From Thermoanaerobaculia bacterium (lineage in GTDB: Bacteria > Acidobacteriota > Thermoanaerobaculia > Multivoradales > J023): a stretch of 64,000 nucleotides of DNA. Shown one piece after another: positions 1 through 12,400 of this stretch (positions are counted from its first letter, which is position 1; each line of letters opens with the position of its first letter). The notes under the pieces were generated by a model. The model searched no databases and was not told where the DNA came from. It worked only from the letters and a program-made list of their open reading frames with translations. The translations under genes and the position numbers were made by a program. Location: contig JAUIJL010000026.1 in the NCBI GenBank assembly GCA_030431255.1, forward strand, positions 1 to 64,000, in the 5' to 3' direction.

Positions 1-445
1 GCTCGCCACCGTCGGCGCCGACGTAGATCCAAACGGTGGTTTGATTCCAACCGCCGGGCGGAATCAGCCGCGGCAACGCCAATCGCCAACCGAGCCCGGC
101 ATCGTGGGCGTGCTTCGGCCTGAATTCAACGGGGCATTGGGATGGCGACGGGCACGGGCTGGAATAAACGAAGCTCTCCCACGGCGTGGAGTGATAGCGC
201 AGAGCGAGCTGATAGGAGTAGCCGGCACCGGCTGGATATTCGAGACCCAACGGCAAGGTGACGGAGAGGGCGCCGTTGAATAGAGCGACCTCGTCGAGCC
301 CGCCTACATCGTAGGCGGCTTCGGCCCGGAAACCCGGAGCCGCGTTGGGGGTTTGTTGGGCTTCGAGGGGACTCGAAAGACAGGCGATCGACAGCAGCAC
401 CCTCCACAGGCCGGAGGGCAGGATGTTTCTGCACATGGGATCCAT
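1..445 (-). CDS. RHS/YD-repeat-type secreted protein, N-terminal part (cut by window edge)
   Basis: The reading frame is open from an ATG at 445 to the left edge, 148 codons, with no stop, so only the N-terminus is in the window. It begins with a short basic stretch and a hydrophobic segment (LWRVLLSIACLSSPLEA), a likely signal peptide. Then come phrases typical of the start of RHS/YD-repeat wall proteins: VALFNGALSVTLPLG, YQLALRYHS and AGLGWRLALPRL. In that family this is the entry into a beta-shell that encloses a variable C-terminal domain, often a toxin. That C-terminus cannot be seen. A second ATG at 436 is an alternative start; neither has a strong ribosome-binding site. No neighbour suggests an operon. 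Confidence 0.7.
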   Translation of the reverse strand, partial: MDPMCRNILPSGLWRVLLSIACLSSPLEAQQTPNAAPGFRAEAAYDVGGLDEVALFNGALSVTLPLGLEYPAGAGYSYQLALRYHSTPWESFVYSSPCPSPSQCPVEFRPKHAHDAGLGWRLALPRLIPPGGWNQTTVWIYVGADGGE

Positions 446-682
446 CTCAGAGAATTAGCAGTCGGAGCCCGAAGATTCTAACCCGGCAGTCATCGAAGAT
501 CGCGAGCTCTGAGCTCGAGGTCGTCCGGTTTACAGAGAGACCTCCTATAGGACAATCCGGAAGTTTCTTGTAAGCCAGATCACGACACCGACCGTTTTGC
601 TCCCGCTGAGGCGCCGGCGCCCAAAAGGTCAAATTTCATCGATAGATAGCCCCGTTCGCGACGTCTTCCCAAAAACCTTTCA

Positions 683-783
683 TTGACATATAGGTAAGGA
701 TTTCCTGGTATATTCTGGCACATAGAGTTGGGTTGCCTGGCAGGCTCAGAATGAGCTTATGCCCACTAAAACCGGGCATTTTA
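683..783 (+). ncRNA. Possible small RNA with promoter-like start and terminator-like end
   Basis: TTGACA at 683-688 and TATATT at 709-714 look like -35 and -10 boxes, but the 20-bp spacer is longer than the usual 16-18. Just downstream lie three small hairpins: GCCT/AGGC (735-745), GCTCA/TGAGC with a GAA loop (744-756, overlapping the first), and ATGCCC/GGGCAT (759-779) followed by TTTT. The last resembles a weak intrinsic terminator. A transcript of about 60 nt would result. No known RNA family was recognised, and the promoter spacing keeps confidence low. Confidence 0.25.
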
Positions 784-1168
784 CGAATCTCGCCCCCTTG
801 GAGAACCGCTGTTCTTATCTATTTTCTTCGCCGAATGATGGTTGACAAATCCTACCCAAAAGGCTACGATTCTCAGCAACGAATAACTGACCAAGGAGGC
901 TGAATATGTCTCCACCGGGCCACGCAAGACCCTGAGCTGGTCATCGATCATGAGGACGAGCTCAGGGGTACCCGACCCGCTCAGCGCGACGTTCGAGATT
1001 GCCCCATAGGATGCAAGTAGTCCCACAGCTACTTCCCTGAGGACTGGGCCATAAGGCTTACCAGAGCGTCGCTCTGAGCAACCCTACCTCTGCCGGAACC
1101 ATCCGGTCCGCTTGTTTGGTTTGAGCCATACCTTCTCAAACCGATCAACGGATTCAGACAGAGCCATA

Positions 1169-1195
1169 GGCGGGTGCCACCACCCGCCTTTTCTT
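1169..1195 (+). terminator. Rho-independent terminator
   Basis: A perfect 8-bp stem, GGCGGGTG (1169-1176) with CACCCGCC (1181-1188), a four-base loop and a TTTTCTT tract. It ends a rightward transcript, but no rightward gene is visible upstream; the candidate promoter at 683-714 is the only start signal seen. Confidence 0.65.
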
Positions 1196-1328
1196 ATGCC
1201 TTCAACAACCAGACTCGCCGCCATCTCCGAGGGTAGCGCTGCGCGCAACCCTCGGCTGAGGAGAAGAACCCCTTCGGGGTACATGCTGCCTCGCCGATCT
1301 CGGCCACCGACCAGACTTCCCTCCTGAC

Positions 1329-1661
1329 GTAGGGTCGGGGCTTGCCCCATAGGCGCTAACTTAGACTGCTGATAGCCTGTCTTGCGCCCTCACCCCCCAG
1401 CCCCCTCTCCCTACGCGGGCCGCCCGCAGACGGGAGAGGGGGAGCCGGAGAGCCCCCCCAACTTGCTCGGTTTAGTGGGAGATTTTCTACGCCCAGACGG
1501 CTCAAAACCACCTTCAGATGCGCGCGCGGAGCGCAAGCAATCATTCCCCCCTCTCCCGTCCCGGGAGAGGGGGGTTAGGGGGGTGAGGGTTCTTCAGTTT
1601 GAGTTATGCGGCAGGTAAAACCTCTTAGGTTAGCGCCTAGGGGGGCAAGCCCCGCCCCTAC
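1329..1661. repeat. Nested palindromic intergenic element (MITE/REP-like)
   Basis: The outer arms 1329-1360 and 1629-1661 are inverted repeats of about 32 bp with few mismatches (core TTAGCGCCTA and GGCAAGCCCC). Inside them a second inverted pair, 1387-1411 and 1563-1589, consists of C-rich and G-rich runs (CCCTCACCCCCCAG against its complement). The centre codes for nothing recognisable. Such nested palindromes are common mobile or REP-like intergenic repeats; other copies cannot be checked here. Confidence 0.6.
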
Positions 1662-1773
1662 ACCGAATCTGCTGCGGCCGGATGAAAATGCCGTACAACT
1701 CGACTCATTTGAAAACAGTCGGTTTGTGCTACCTCACCGGGGTTGCGCAGCTACCCCAGGGAAGACACCCAAT

Positions 1774-3123
1774 TCACTCCGCAACCGGGCTCTCCGACGT
1801 AGACGAAACCGACGGCCGCAAATCGACAGCCACCAGCTCCTCGTGGCTCCTCAGGTAGACCCTGCCGTCGGCGAAGGTGGGGCTGGTCCAGCATTTGCCG
1901 GAGAGTAGCTCCGCCCTGGCGATTTCCTCGAAGCTTTCGGAGCTCGCCTTCACCAACACCAGCTCACCCTTCTCGGTGAGGGCCACTAGACGATCTCCCG
2001 CCACGACCAGCGAGCCCTTGCCGAACCCCCGGGTCTTCCACACCTCTTCGCCGGTTTGGGCGTCGATACATTTCAGGATGGCGTTGTCGTAGCCGTAGAG
2101 GTAGCCATCGAGGTAGACCGAGGTATTGAAGTGATTGCGGAAGCGCTTCTGGGTCCAGGCTTCTTCCACCGCCCACTGTCCCTGGCTCTCCGACACCCGC
2201 ACCAAGGCCGCTCCCTGGTCGTAGCCGGCGGAAATCAACACGCCGTCGCCGGGCAGGATCACCGGCGTGGCGATGTTCAACCGATGCTCCGTGGGCCATG
2301 GGTAGCGCCACAACATGGTGCCGTCGGAAGGATCGACCGCCGCCAAGCCATACCCCAAGGTGCTGACGATTTGCCGTCGGCCCGCCAGGGTGGCCAACAC
2401 CGGTGACGACGATTCCGCTCGCCCGCCGAGAGCCGCCCAGGCCACCTCACCGCTATCCCGATGCACCGCCACCACCGCTCCGCGACGGGGACCGGCGTGC
2501 ACCACCACCAAATCGTCGACAGCCAGGGGCGACGACGCGTAACCCCGGCGATAGCTACCGGTGCCGAATTGCTTGAAGAGATTCGTGCTCCAGAGCTCGG
2601 TGCCGTCTTGCCCTTGCACCGCCACCAATCGAGCCCGAGAGCTCATCATGTAGACCACGTTGCGGCTGTCGACCAAGGGCGTGGACCGCGGTCCGTTGCC
2701 GAACTCCTCCTCGAAGTCCTCGCCCAAATCGAAGCTCCACACGGGCTCGCCGGTGGCCGCGTCGAGGGCGAAGAGCTTCTCGCGCCCACCATCGCTCCAC
2801 GCGGTGTAGAGGCGATCTCCCTTCACCACCGCGCTCGAAAAGCCGCTGCCGATGGCCCGGCGCCAAAGCACCGGCGGTCCTTCTTCGGGCCAGCTCTCCA
2901 GCAGATCCCCCGCCTGCGCGTGACCGTCCCGATGCAGACCCCGCCATTGGGGCCAATCGCCGGCCGCGTGGGGGCAGCACTCCGCCAAAGCGGTCTCTTC
3001 GGGGCTTTCAACACCGGGAGCAGCGGAATCTCCGGATGAGCCGGTACCGCCTGAGCAGCCGACCAGCATCGAGGTCAGGGTGGCCAAGAGAAGTCGCAAC
3101 GCGAGGTGTTTGAAAAATTTCAT
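1774..3123 (-). CDS. PQQ-like beta-propeller lipoprotein
   Basis: A 449-residue protein with a basic, hydrophobic N-terminus ending in the lipobox LVGC (Cys at about residue 23), so it should be lipid-anchored outside the cytoplasm. The rest is made of repeated quinoprotein-type blades with motifs such as ALDAATGEPVW, VYMMSSRARLVAVQ, CIDAQTGEEVW and GRVYLRSHEELVAVDL, the signature of PQQ-binding-like (BamB-like) seven- or eight-blade propellers. Many such proteins do not bind PQQ and act as scaffolds or sugar/metal-associated surface proteins; no active-site evidence for a dehydrogenase is seen. It starts with ATG 18 bp downstream of the stop of the leftward fusion gene, so the two are probably cotranscribed. 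Its function is otherwise unknown. Confidence 0.85.
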   Translation of the reverse strand: MKFFKHLALRLLLATLTSMLVGCSGGTGSSGDSAAPGVESPEETALAECCPHAAGDWPQWRGLHRDGHAQAGDLLESWPEEGPPVLWRRAIGSGFSSAVVKGDRLYTAWSDGGREKLFALDAATGEPVWSFDLGEDFEEEFGNGPRSTPLVDSRNVVYMMSSRARLVAVQGQDGTELWSTNLFKQFGTGSYRRGYASSPLAVDDLVVVHAGPRRGAVVAVHRDSGEVAWAALGGRAESSSPVLATLAGRRQIVSTLGYGLAAVDPSDGTMLWRYPWPTEHRLNIATPVILPGDGVLISAGYDQGAALVRVSESQGQWAVEEAWTQKRFRNHFNTSVYLDGYLYGYDNAILKCIDAQTGEEVWKTRGFGKGSLVVAGDRLVALTEKGELVLVKASSESFEEIARAELLSGKCWTSPTFADGRVYLRSHEELVAVDLRPSVSSTSESPVAE

Positions 3124-3141
3124 CGTCGAACCCTAACGTAT

Positions 3142-5640
3142 TCAAGCCCCAAAGAAGTCCCCTTGGTCGCGATATTCGAAGCCACAATGCTCGGCGAAGA
3201 GACGATCCGTGTCTAAATCGCCGACCATCAAACATTGCCGACGATCCAACCGATATCGCTCGATCAGCTGCACGCCGAGACCGGGCATGGGCTTGCGATC
3301 CCACACCCCCGCCCGATGGGTGGGATGGGGCGAGTAGACCACCGGGATGTCGTGCCCCAGGAGCTCGTTAGTGCGCTCGAAACAGGCCTGGACCGCCTCA
3401 TGGGTCATTTGACGCTTGCCGATCGCGCTCTGATTGGACACCCCCAGCAGCTTCCAGCCGTCGGCCACGTAGCGATCGAGCACCTGCCGACGTCCGGGCA
3501 AGATTTCTACGTGATCCGGGTCCAGGGGAAAGGGAGCCGGCCCGGTGGATCGACGCAGGGTGCCGTCGTAGTCGAGCAGCAGGGCTTTGACGTCGTGGTC
3601 CGCGGGAATCTGACGCTCGAAGGCGACCCGCTCGATGTCCGCGAAACCCTCTTCCGGATCCGGCGGCTCGAAGCTACGGAAGTAGTGGAAGATCGCCGCC
3701 GGGGGCAGCATATTCGGGTCGTCCTTCGAGAGCTGAAGGATTTCCGCCGGCGAGAGGATCTTCTGCCGGCGGTCGAGCATGCGCAGGCACGCGTTGTAGA
3801 GGCTCTCCGCCACCGGGGTATCGATCCAAACACAGCGGACCGGTAGACCGTGCTCCCGGGCCAGCTCCAGCACCGGTCGACGGGTCTCGCGTGTGGCGTA
3901 GGTGTTGTCGAGCACGAAGGATCGGGCACCGCCTTCGATCGCCTGCCGCATCTTGACCACCAGACCGCTCAGCTTGCCCCCCAGCTCGTCGCGATTGAGC
4001 CGTTGATATCCCCGATCCAAATAGGGCTGCACGCGGCTGGTTTTGCCGGCCGCCGGTGGACCGACGAATAGCACGACCTCTCCCTCGGCGGCCGGCTCAG
4101 CGGCAGGACCGGGTGCTCCGTCGGCTTGCTTCTCTCCGACAGCGGTACCGTCGACGGCCGCTGGATGCGCCGCCCAAATCTTGCGTCGGGCTTCCTTCGC
4201 CCAAGCTCTCTTGCCGCCATCGAGCAAAGCCAAGTCCTGCTCATCGAGTCTGAGATCGAGGGCTTGACGGCTCGCCTCGACGCTGGCGACCGACGTCGCG
4301 CCGGGAATCGCCAGCAGAGATGGCGACATATGCAACAACCAGGCGAGGGCCACTTGTCGAGGGCTCACGCCATGACGTCTGGCGACTTTCTTGAGGGCCG
4401 CATCTCTATCCGCCTTGCCGACCCCGCGATGGCCACCGATCGGGCTGTGGGCGATGAAGGCGATGCCCGATTGACCGCAGAACGCCGCCAAGCCCCGTTC
4501 GAGGGCTGCCTTGTCGAAAAGGCCGGCGGCGTTCTGCACCGACGCCACAGGCACGATCTCCATGGCCGCTTCCAGCTGCTCGACGTTGACGTTACACAGC
4601 CCGACATGGCGAATTTTGCCCTCGTCCCGCAACCGCGCCAGCTCGCCGACGCTGTCCGCCGCCGGCACCTTGGGGTCGATCACGTGCAATTGAAAGAGGT
4701 CGATGGCTTCGACTCCCAAATTCCCCAAGCTGGCCTCGCAGCGGGCGCGCAAATGCTCGGGACGACCGTTGGGCAGCCATTTGCCGCCGGGACGTTTCAA
4801 CCCGGCTTTCGTGGCGACCACCACGTTTTCGGCGTGATCGCTCTCCCGCAGAACCTCGGCGATCAACCGCTCGTTGTGGCCGAGCTCGGTGTCGTCCAGG
4901 GCGTAGCTGTCGGCGGTATCGATCAGGCCGACACCCAGCTCGAGGGCGCGATGCAGAATCTTCTTGGCGTCTTGCTCGTCGGGTCGCCCATCGCCAGTCG
5001 ACGTCGACAAGCGCATGGCCCCCAAACCCACCGCGCTCACCTGCCGGCCGATCAAGGCTCGCTGCTTGGGCGGCTCCGCGAGCGGCAAGTCCGCGCTGGA
5101 CGCCGGTTCGGCCTGCTGGACGGGGGTCGAAGTCGCGGGTTTTGCGGTCGGCCCTTTTTTAGAGGGCTCTTTGTCGGCGGGGCCGGCCTCATCATGGAAT
5201 AAATCCCAGAGCGCGTCGTCGTCCCAATCCTCCGGCTGGGACGACTGCCGCTCGGGCACCTCGCCGCCGCCGAGGTTGCGCACCCGATAGCTGGTGGACA
5301 ACAGCTTCACGTCCCGCTCGTCACAAATCAGCACCGAGCGCTCGGAGCCGGCCACGGCTTGCTGGGCGGCGATCAGCAAATCGCCGTCGAGCACGGCGTC
5401 GATCAACGCCCGTTCCAGGGTGTCCGGCCGGGCGTGGCGCAAGCGCGGGCTTTCGGAAAGAAAGCGTCCCAGGTCGCGGGATTCGATGCCCAAGCCGTCC
5501 GCCAGCTCCTTCGAGCTCAGGGGTGGCTCGAATGCGGTTTGCAATCGCAACAGCTTGCGTCGATACTCCGTCTTCAGGGCCGAGCGACGTTGATCGGCGA
5601 GCTCCTGAGCGGCGGCCTTGGCGTGGCGGGTTACGGTCAT
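3142..5640 (-). CDS. Fusion: aldo/keto reductase, PNK-like P-loop kinase and HAD phosphatase
   Basis: An 832-residue protein. The ATG at 5640 was chosen because the frame upstream runs into the divergent gene and lacks protein-like sequence. Residues 1-190 are unrecognised and end in a Pro/Ala/Ser-rich linker. Residues about 195-490 are an aldo/keto reductase (VSAVGLGAMRL; tetrad Asp-Tyr in DTADSY, Lys in ATKAG, His in LFQLHVID). Residues about 515-670 hold a P-loop (GPPAAGKTS) and the LDNTYATRETR segment of polynucleotide-kinase-like enzymes. Residues 680-832 are a HAD phosphatase (DYDGT, SNQS, DRKP, VGDLDTD) close to the HisB-N/PNKP type. Kinase plus phosphatase resembles 5'-kinase/3'-phosphatase end-healing enzymes; adding an oxidoreductase is unusual. 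The substrate is unknown. The gene precedes the propeller lipoprotein by 18 bp. Confidence 0.85.
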   Translation of the reverse strand: MTVTRHAKAAAQELADQRRSALKTEYRRKLLRLQTAFEPPLSSKELADGLGIESRDLGRFLSESPRLRHARPDTLERALIDAVLDGDLLIAAQQAVAGSERSVLICDERDVKLLSTSYRVRNLGGGEVPERQSSQPEDWDDDALWDLFHDEAGPADKEPSKKGPTAKPATSTPVQQAEPASSADLPLAEPPKQRALIGRQVSAVGLGAMRLSTSTGDGRPDEQDAKKILHRALELGVGLIDTADSYALDDTELGHNERLIAEVLRESDHAENVVVATKAGLKRPGGKWLPNGRPEHLRARCEASLGNLGVEAIDLFQLHVIDPKVPAADSVGELARLRDEGKIRHVGLCNVNVEQLEAAMEIVPVASVQNAAGLFDKAALERGLAAFCGQSGIAFIAHSPIGGHRGVGKADRDAALKKVARRHGVSPRQVALAWLLHMSPSLLAIPGATSVASVEASRQALDLRLDEQDLALLDGGKRAWAKEARRKIWAAHPAAVDGTAVGEKQADGAPGPAAEPAAEGEVVLFVGPPAAGKTSRVQPYLDRGYQRLNRDELGGKLSGLVVKMRQAIEGGARSFVLDNTYATRETRRPVLELAREHGLPVRCVWIDTPVAESLYNACLRMLDRRQKILSPAEILQLSKDDPNMLPPAAIFHYFRSFEPPDPEEGFADIERVAFERQIPADHDVKALLLDYDGTLRRSTGPAPFPLDPDHVEILPGRRQVLDRYVADGWKLLGVSNQSAIGKRQMTHEAVQACFERTNELLGHDIPVVYSPHPTHRAGVWDRKPMPGLGVQLIERYRLDRRQCLMVGDLDTDRLFAEHCGFEYRDQGDFFGA

Positions 5641-5735
5641 GGACGGCTCCAAATTGGCTGCCGATCCTATCGAATCAAGGCGGCATTCACGACAACTGCT
5701 CGGGCACCACCGACGGATTGGCACGGAGACGGAGC

Positions 5736-7235
<1,500 letters not shown>

Positions 7236-9485
7236 ACGGCTCGATCGGTGAGCGCGGGGTCCTCGGAGATCTTGATCGCCAAGGGGGTCAGCACCTCCTC
7301 CTCGATCAACCGCTGCAGGGGCCGAGCGCCTCGGGTGGGATGAACGCCGCGCTTGGCCAAAAGCGCCCGGGCGGCCGGCTCGAGATGCAACGACAGTCGA
7401 CGGTGAGCAATGCCCGGACGGTGACGGGCTTTGCGAATCGACAAATCGACGATTTTCTCCACGTCTCGAAGGGCCAAATTTCGAAACGACACGATCTCGT
7501 CGATGCGGTTGACCAGCTCCGGTCGGAAATGGCGCCGCACCGCGCGAGAATAGTCGGCATGGCCGGCGCGACCGTCTCCGAATCCCGGACTCTCCGTTTC
7601 GCGCACTCCGAGATTCGAGGTCATGACCAGGATCGACATCCGAAAATCCACCACCCGGCCTTCGGAATCCGTCAAACGCCCTTCGCCCAGAACCCCGAGC
7701 AGCAGGTCGAAGACTTCGGGATGGGCCTTTTCGATCTCGTCGAAGAGCACCAACGAGAGCGGTTGACGCCGAAGATCCTGGGCCAGGCTGCGGCGCCCCT
7801 CTCCCACTTGCAATAGACGCCGCGACGATCCCGGGGTTTGGAATTCGCTCATGTCGAACCGCAGGAGCCGATCGACATGGCCGAACATATAAGTCGCCAA
7901 TTGTTTGGCCAGCTCGGTTTTGCCGACCCCGGTCGGGCCGACGAAGAGCAGGGTGCCCAAGGGTTTTTCCGGGTCGTGTAGCCCCGCCTTAAAACGCGCG
8001 AGAATCCGCGCCGCGGCTTCGCAGGCGTGATCCTGACCGACCACGCCGGCGGCCAAGGCGGACGCGATTTCCTGCACGGAACGGCCGCGACGGTCGGAGA
8101 TCAGATCCTTGGGCAAACCGCTCCAGCGACAAAAAGCTTCCGTGACTCCGTCGGCGGTCAGCACCACCGGATCTCGCGAATCTCGGTCGTGATCGCCTCG
8201 GGAGGCGTGCTTTTCCTCGGCCTCCCGGGCCAGCACATCGACAAATCGAAAAGCCTTGCCCGGAAAGACCTCGTGCCGACGGTAGGCGTCCAACAAATAG
8301 GTCATGCGTCGCAAGGCACTTTCCCTCAGCTCCAGGGATTTGGCCTTGCGAGCGGCGTAGGCCCGCACCCAATCCGGCACCCGACGCAGGGACGGCTCCT
8401 CCAGCCGCAGGATGCGCATGCGCCGGACCAAACCGGGCAGCAGCCGTCGACAGGTCTCCAGCTCCTCCGGCGTGCATTCGGCGATCAAGCTGATCTGCTC
8501 GTCTTCCACCGCCTCCCGCCACAGCTCGCCGATGGAAGAGTGACCCCGCCGCTCCAGAATCGGCCGCAATCGGCCCACATAGATGTAATCCCCTTCGAAG
8601 CTAATCTCGTCGGCGATCTCCAGGCAGCGCTCTTCCCATTGGCCCAAATAGGACATGCCCGCCATGAGCCGATCCGCCGAGGTGGCCCACAGCCGGGGTG
8701 GATCGTCGCGATCTCGATCCCGCTGCCAGCGCAGGAAGTAGTGGGCGAGGGCCCGAACCCATGCGGTTTTGCCCACCCCCTGACGGCCGACCAAGAGGAT
8801 CGACTCCGGAGGAAAGCGATCGTAAGCGTGGTTGTGCTCGGCTGGATCGAAGACGTCCACGACGGGCTCCAAGCGCCGGCGTCGGGCACGATCGACCCAA
8901 TCCTCCGCCACGGCCCGCAGGGTTTCCAATTCGTCATCCTGGGGCTCGGAACCGTGACCGCGCGGACGGAAACCACCCGAGGGCCGCCACGGCTCGATCG
9001 ACTCCTCGCCGAGGGGTCGAAAGTCGAATAGGGATGCGGATTCGATGCCCGCCAGCCAAGCCGGTAGCTGCTGGTGAATGACCTCCTTGGCCAGAGACTC
9101 GTCCTCGATCACCAACGAGACGTCGAAACGGGGCACCACCATGCGGCAGCCACCGTCCGCCAACGGCGCCAGCCCATAGGTCAACGACAGGGGCACGGTG
9201 CGGCGACCGAGCACGGACAACGCGCCCAATTGGGTGGAAGGGTGAATTTCCACGGTGGTGCGATGGCAGGCCAGCTTTTCGCTCCACCGGAATCGACGGA
9301 GCTCGTCGGGATCTTCGTCGAAGCGATCCCGGCATTGGTCGTGGAGAACGTGCACGGCTTCCCGGAAGCCGGCGCCGAAGGCCGATGGCGGATCCGGGGA
9401 GCCGAAGCTCGACCAACGGGGGATGAGCGAGACCGTTTTGCGACCCTCGCCTTGATCGACCCGGAATAGGTAGAAGCGGGATTTC

Positions 9486-12400
9486 TCAGCCATCGAGCCC
9501 TTCTCCGTATTCGCGAGCCGCCCGGTCCTCTTGCTCGGCGTCTTCCTGTTCGGCGTTTTCCTGCTCGACACCTTCCTGTTCGACGGTTTCCTGCTCGACG
9601 GCTTGCGGACGCAGCCGGGGCTCCCAGGTTTGCAACCGAAGGCGCAACGGCTGTAGGGCGTCCGCCAGATGGCGGGTGCGCAGGCGTTGCTCCCGGCAGA
9701 GTCGAAAATCCTCGACCCTACATTCCGCGGCATCCCGCTGCCCGAGGGGATCCCCGTCCACCGGCTGCCACCCTTCGGAAGCCTTCGACCAGGGATCGAA
9801 GTAGATGCGTCGAATCAGCGGCAGCGGTCTCTCGGGGTCCGGCTCCTTGGGTGGGCGACCGGCCCGCAAGGCGGCCAGATACTCCACACGAGAGGATTCG
9901 ATCTTCGACAAATAGCTCAATACATGGCCCCTATCCGTCTCCGCATCGGTCGCGGCACCGCCTGTCAGATGGACCCTCAGCCCCACCAGCTCGGAGGCCC
10001 GGCGGCCGGATACCAGCTCATGGGTCCCCACCTCACCGGCAAAACGGGCCCCCAGGGCCAAACCTTGGAGCCGCAGGACCACATGCCGGGGCCGACGAGC
10101 CAAAGCCTCGAAGAGCTCGGACCGCGAGGTGCCCTGTTGCATCGACTTGCCCTCGGCGGCGAATTCCACCAACGACACCGTGCGCTCCCGCAAATAGGCA
10201 TCCACGAGCCAAGTCATCAAAGACGGAGGTGGCGTCGACAACCGGTCGGCGATGCCTCCAGGGTCCTCGCCATCACCCACGATCGACAGCTCCATCACGA
10301 CCTCGGTTTGCAGATCCAGGGGCGACGTGGCGACGGCGGTGGCCAGCAGATGGGTTTCCGCCGCCATGGCCACCAGATCGTCCGGCCGCAGGGCGTGGCG
10401 CTCCCCCACCCGCAAACCGCGGGCCAGAGCCCGTTGACCGGTCGGCTCCACAAAACCACCCCGGCGCTTATCCGCCCGCGGACGCTGCTCTTCCTCCAAC
10501 AGCTCACCCTCGTCCGGGTAGAGGCGATCCGCCTCCTTTTGCGCGTCCTCGAACATCTGCTCCAGGACCGCCCACAGCTCGTCGAGCCCGGCCCGCAGAT
10601 CAGAAGCTTGCGATCGGAGCGCCGTGGCATGGGCTCGCTCGACGTCGACCTTGCCGTCCAACAATCGGCTGAGCCGGTCGATCAGGGGCCGGAGCACGAG
10701 CTCCCCACGTCGAGACGGAGACGCGTCCATGACCTCTTCCAGAACCGAGCTGCCGGCCAAGGGGGGCGCCTCGTCCAGGGATTGGATACGCACCTCGAAG
10801 GGAGTCGACGGATGTCGCGGCGTCTCCGGCGCGAAGAGCCGAATCCACATGCGTCCCGACGGCGGCCGGGAGGCCAGCTCAGCCGCCAACGCGCCGGCCA
10901 CGTGTCGATCCAAATACCGTTTGAGAGCCCTCGCTCCCTGGCCGGCATCGAACCCTTCTTTGGCCACCCTCTCCTCCACCGAAGGGTCGACGGTGACCAC
11001 CGCGCCGCGATCCCGCAGGCCACGCCGACCCAACAGCCGTTCCAGCTCCGCCGAAGCAATGGCCCGGGCGACCTCGGGGGTCAGAGGACGGAAGGTCACC
11101 ACCCGATCGATCCGATTGTGCAGCTCGGGCGGGAAGTGGGCCTCCACAGCGCGCCTGGCATCGTGAGCCACGGCTTCGGGATCGGATCCGAAACCCACCC
11201 TGGAGGAACCGTCCGCCCCCAGATTCGAGGTCAACACGATCACCGTATGGGAAAAATCCGCAGCTCGACCGGCCGCGTCGGTCAGGCGCCCTTCGTCGAA
11301 GACTTGGAGCAAGAGGTTGAGCACCGAAGGATGGGCCTTTTCGATTTCGTCCATCAGCACCACAGAAAACGGCTGTCGACGGACCGCCTCGGTCAACAGC
11401 CCCTCCGGCCGCTGGGAATCGCCGATCAGGCGGCTCGTGGACCAAGGATCTCCGTGCTCGCCCATGTCGAGCCGCAGCAGCCGATCGGGCCGGCCGTAGA
11501 GCCAGGTGGCCAGATATTTGGTCAGCTCCGTTTTGCCCGTGCCCGTGGGTCCGGTGAAGAGGAAGACTCCATAGGGTCGACGGCTTTCCGCCAGCCCGGC
11601 TTTGAGGGTCGCGATCAGGCCGCGAACCGCCGCCACCGCTTCGGACTGCCCCTTGATCCCGGCGGCCAGCCGCTCCTCGACCTCGGAGGGTTTCAGGGGA
11701 CGCTCGGGCTCGAGCAAGACCGCGGGAAGCCCGGTCTCCGCCGCCAGCCGGCGCACCACCGCGCTACCGTCCACGGGCCTGGATGAGTCTTCCGTCCAAA
11801 CCGCCTCTTCGCCCAGGCTGTGCATCAAATCCAGCGAGCGCCCGGGATGGGCATCCCGGCCGAAAACGGCACCCGCGGTTTCCACCAAAACCCGAAAGGC
11901 CGACGGCTCGAAGCTCAGGGAAGCCTCCAGCTCCTGGTGCCGCGCCCGGTGCAGGAGCAAGCCCAAGGCCTCATCGTCGCGGGTCGGACGCACCCAAAGG
12001 GGCCGAAAGAGCGCGGCAAAAGCAGGGGTCTCCTCTTCCAAGATCTGCCAAGCCTCGGCGCTCGACTCTCCGACCACCGCCAGCTCCCCGCGGGTTACCG
12101 GCCCGCGCAACACATCCGCCAGGCATCGCTCGCTCTCCCGGCTCCGGCCGATCCGTCCGAAGGCCGCAAGATCCTCGATCCAAAGAATCGGTTTTCGCCC
12201 CTGCCGGCGCAGCTCGCGGATCTCGTCGAAGAGATCCAAGCAACGCTGCTCCCACTCGCCGACATAGGACATGCCGGCGATCAGCCGTCGACCGGCCAAG
12301 CGCCAAATGCGTCGGCAACGATTCAGCTCACGATGCACGAAGAAACCGTCCTCGGTCATCAAATCCAGGGCGAGATGACGGATCAACGTCGATTTACCGC

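Larger units (their letters stand above)
446..1773. other. Long gene-poor interval between two leftward genes
   Basis: About 1.3 kb without a convincing protein gene. Short open frames exist on both strands but lack ribosome-binding sites and recognisable content. What can be supported is listed separately: a possible promoter and small hairpin transcript near 683-783, a rightward terminator at 1169-1195 and a nested palindromic repeat at 1329-1661. The presence of rightward signals while both flanking genes run leftward suggests an independent transcript here. Confidence 0.5.

Noticed and set aside
9669-11786. A 705-codon open frame antisense to the second Clp-like gene
   Set aside because: It is a shadow of the conserved AAA+ motifs on the other strand and has no protein-like composition or ribosome-binding site.
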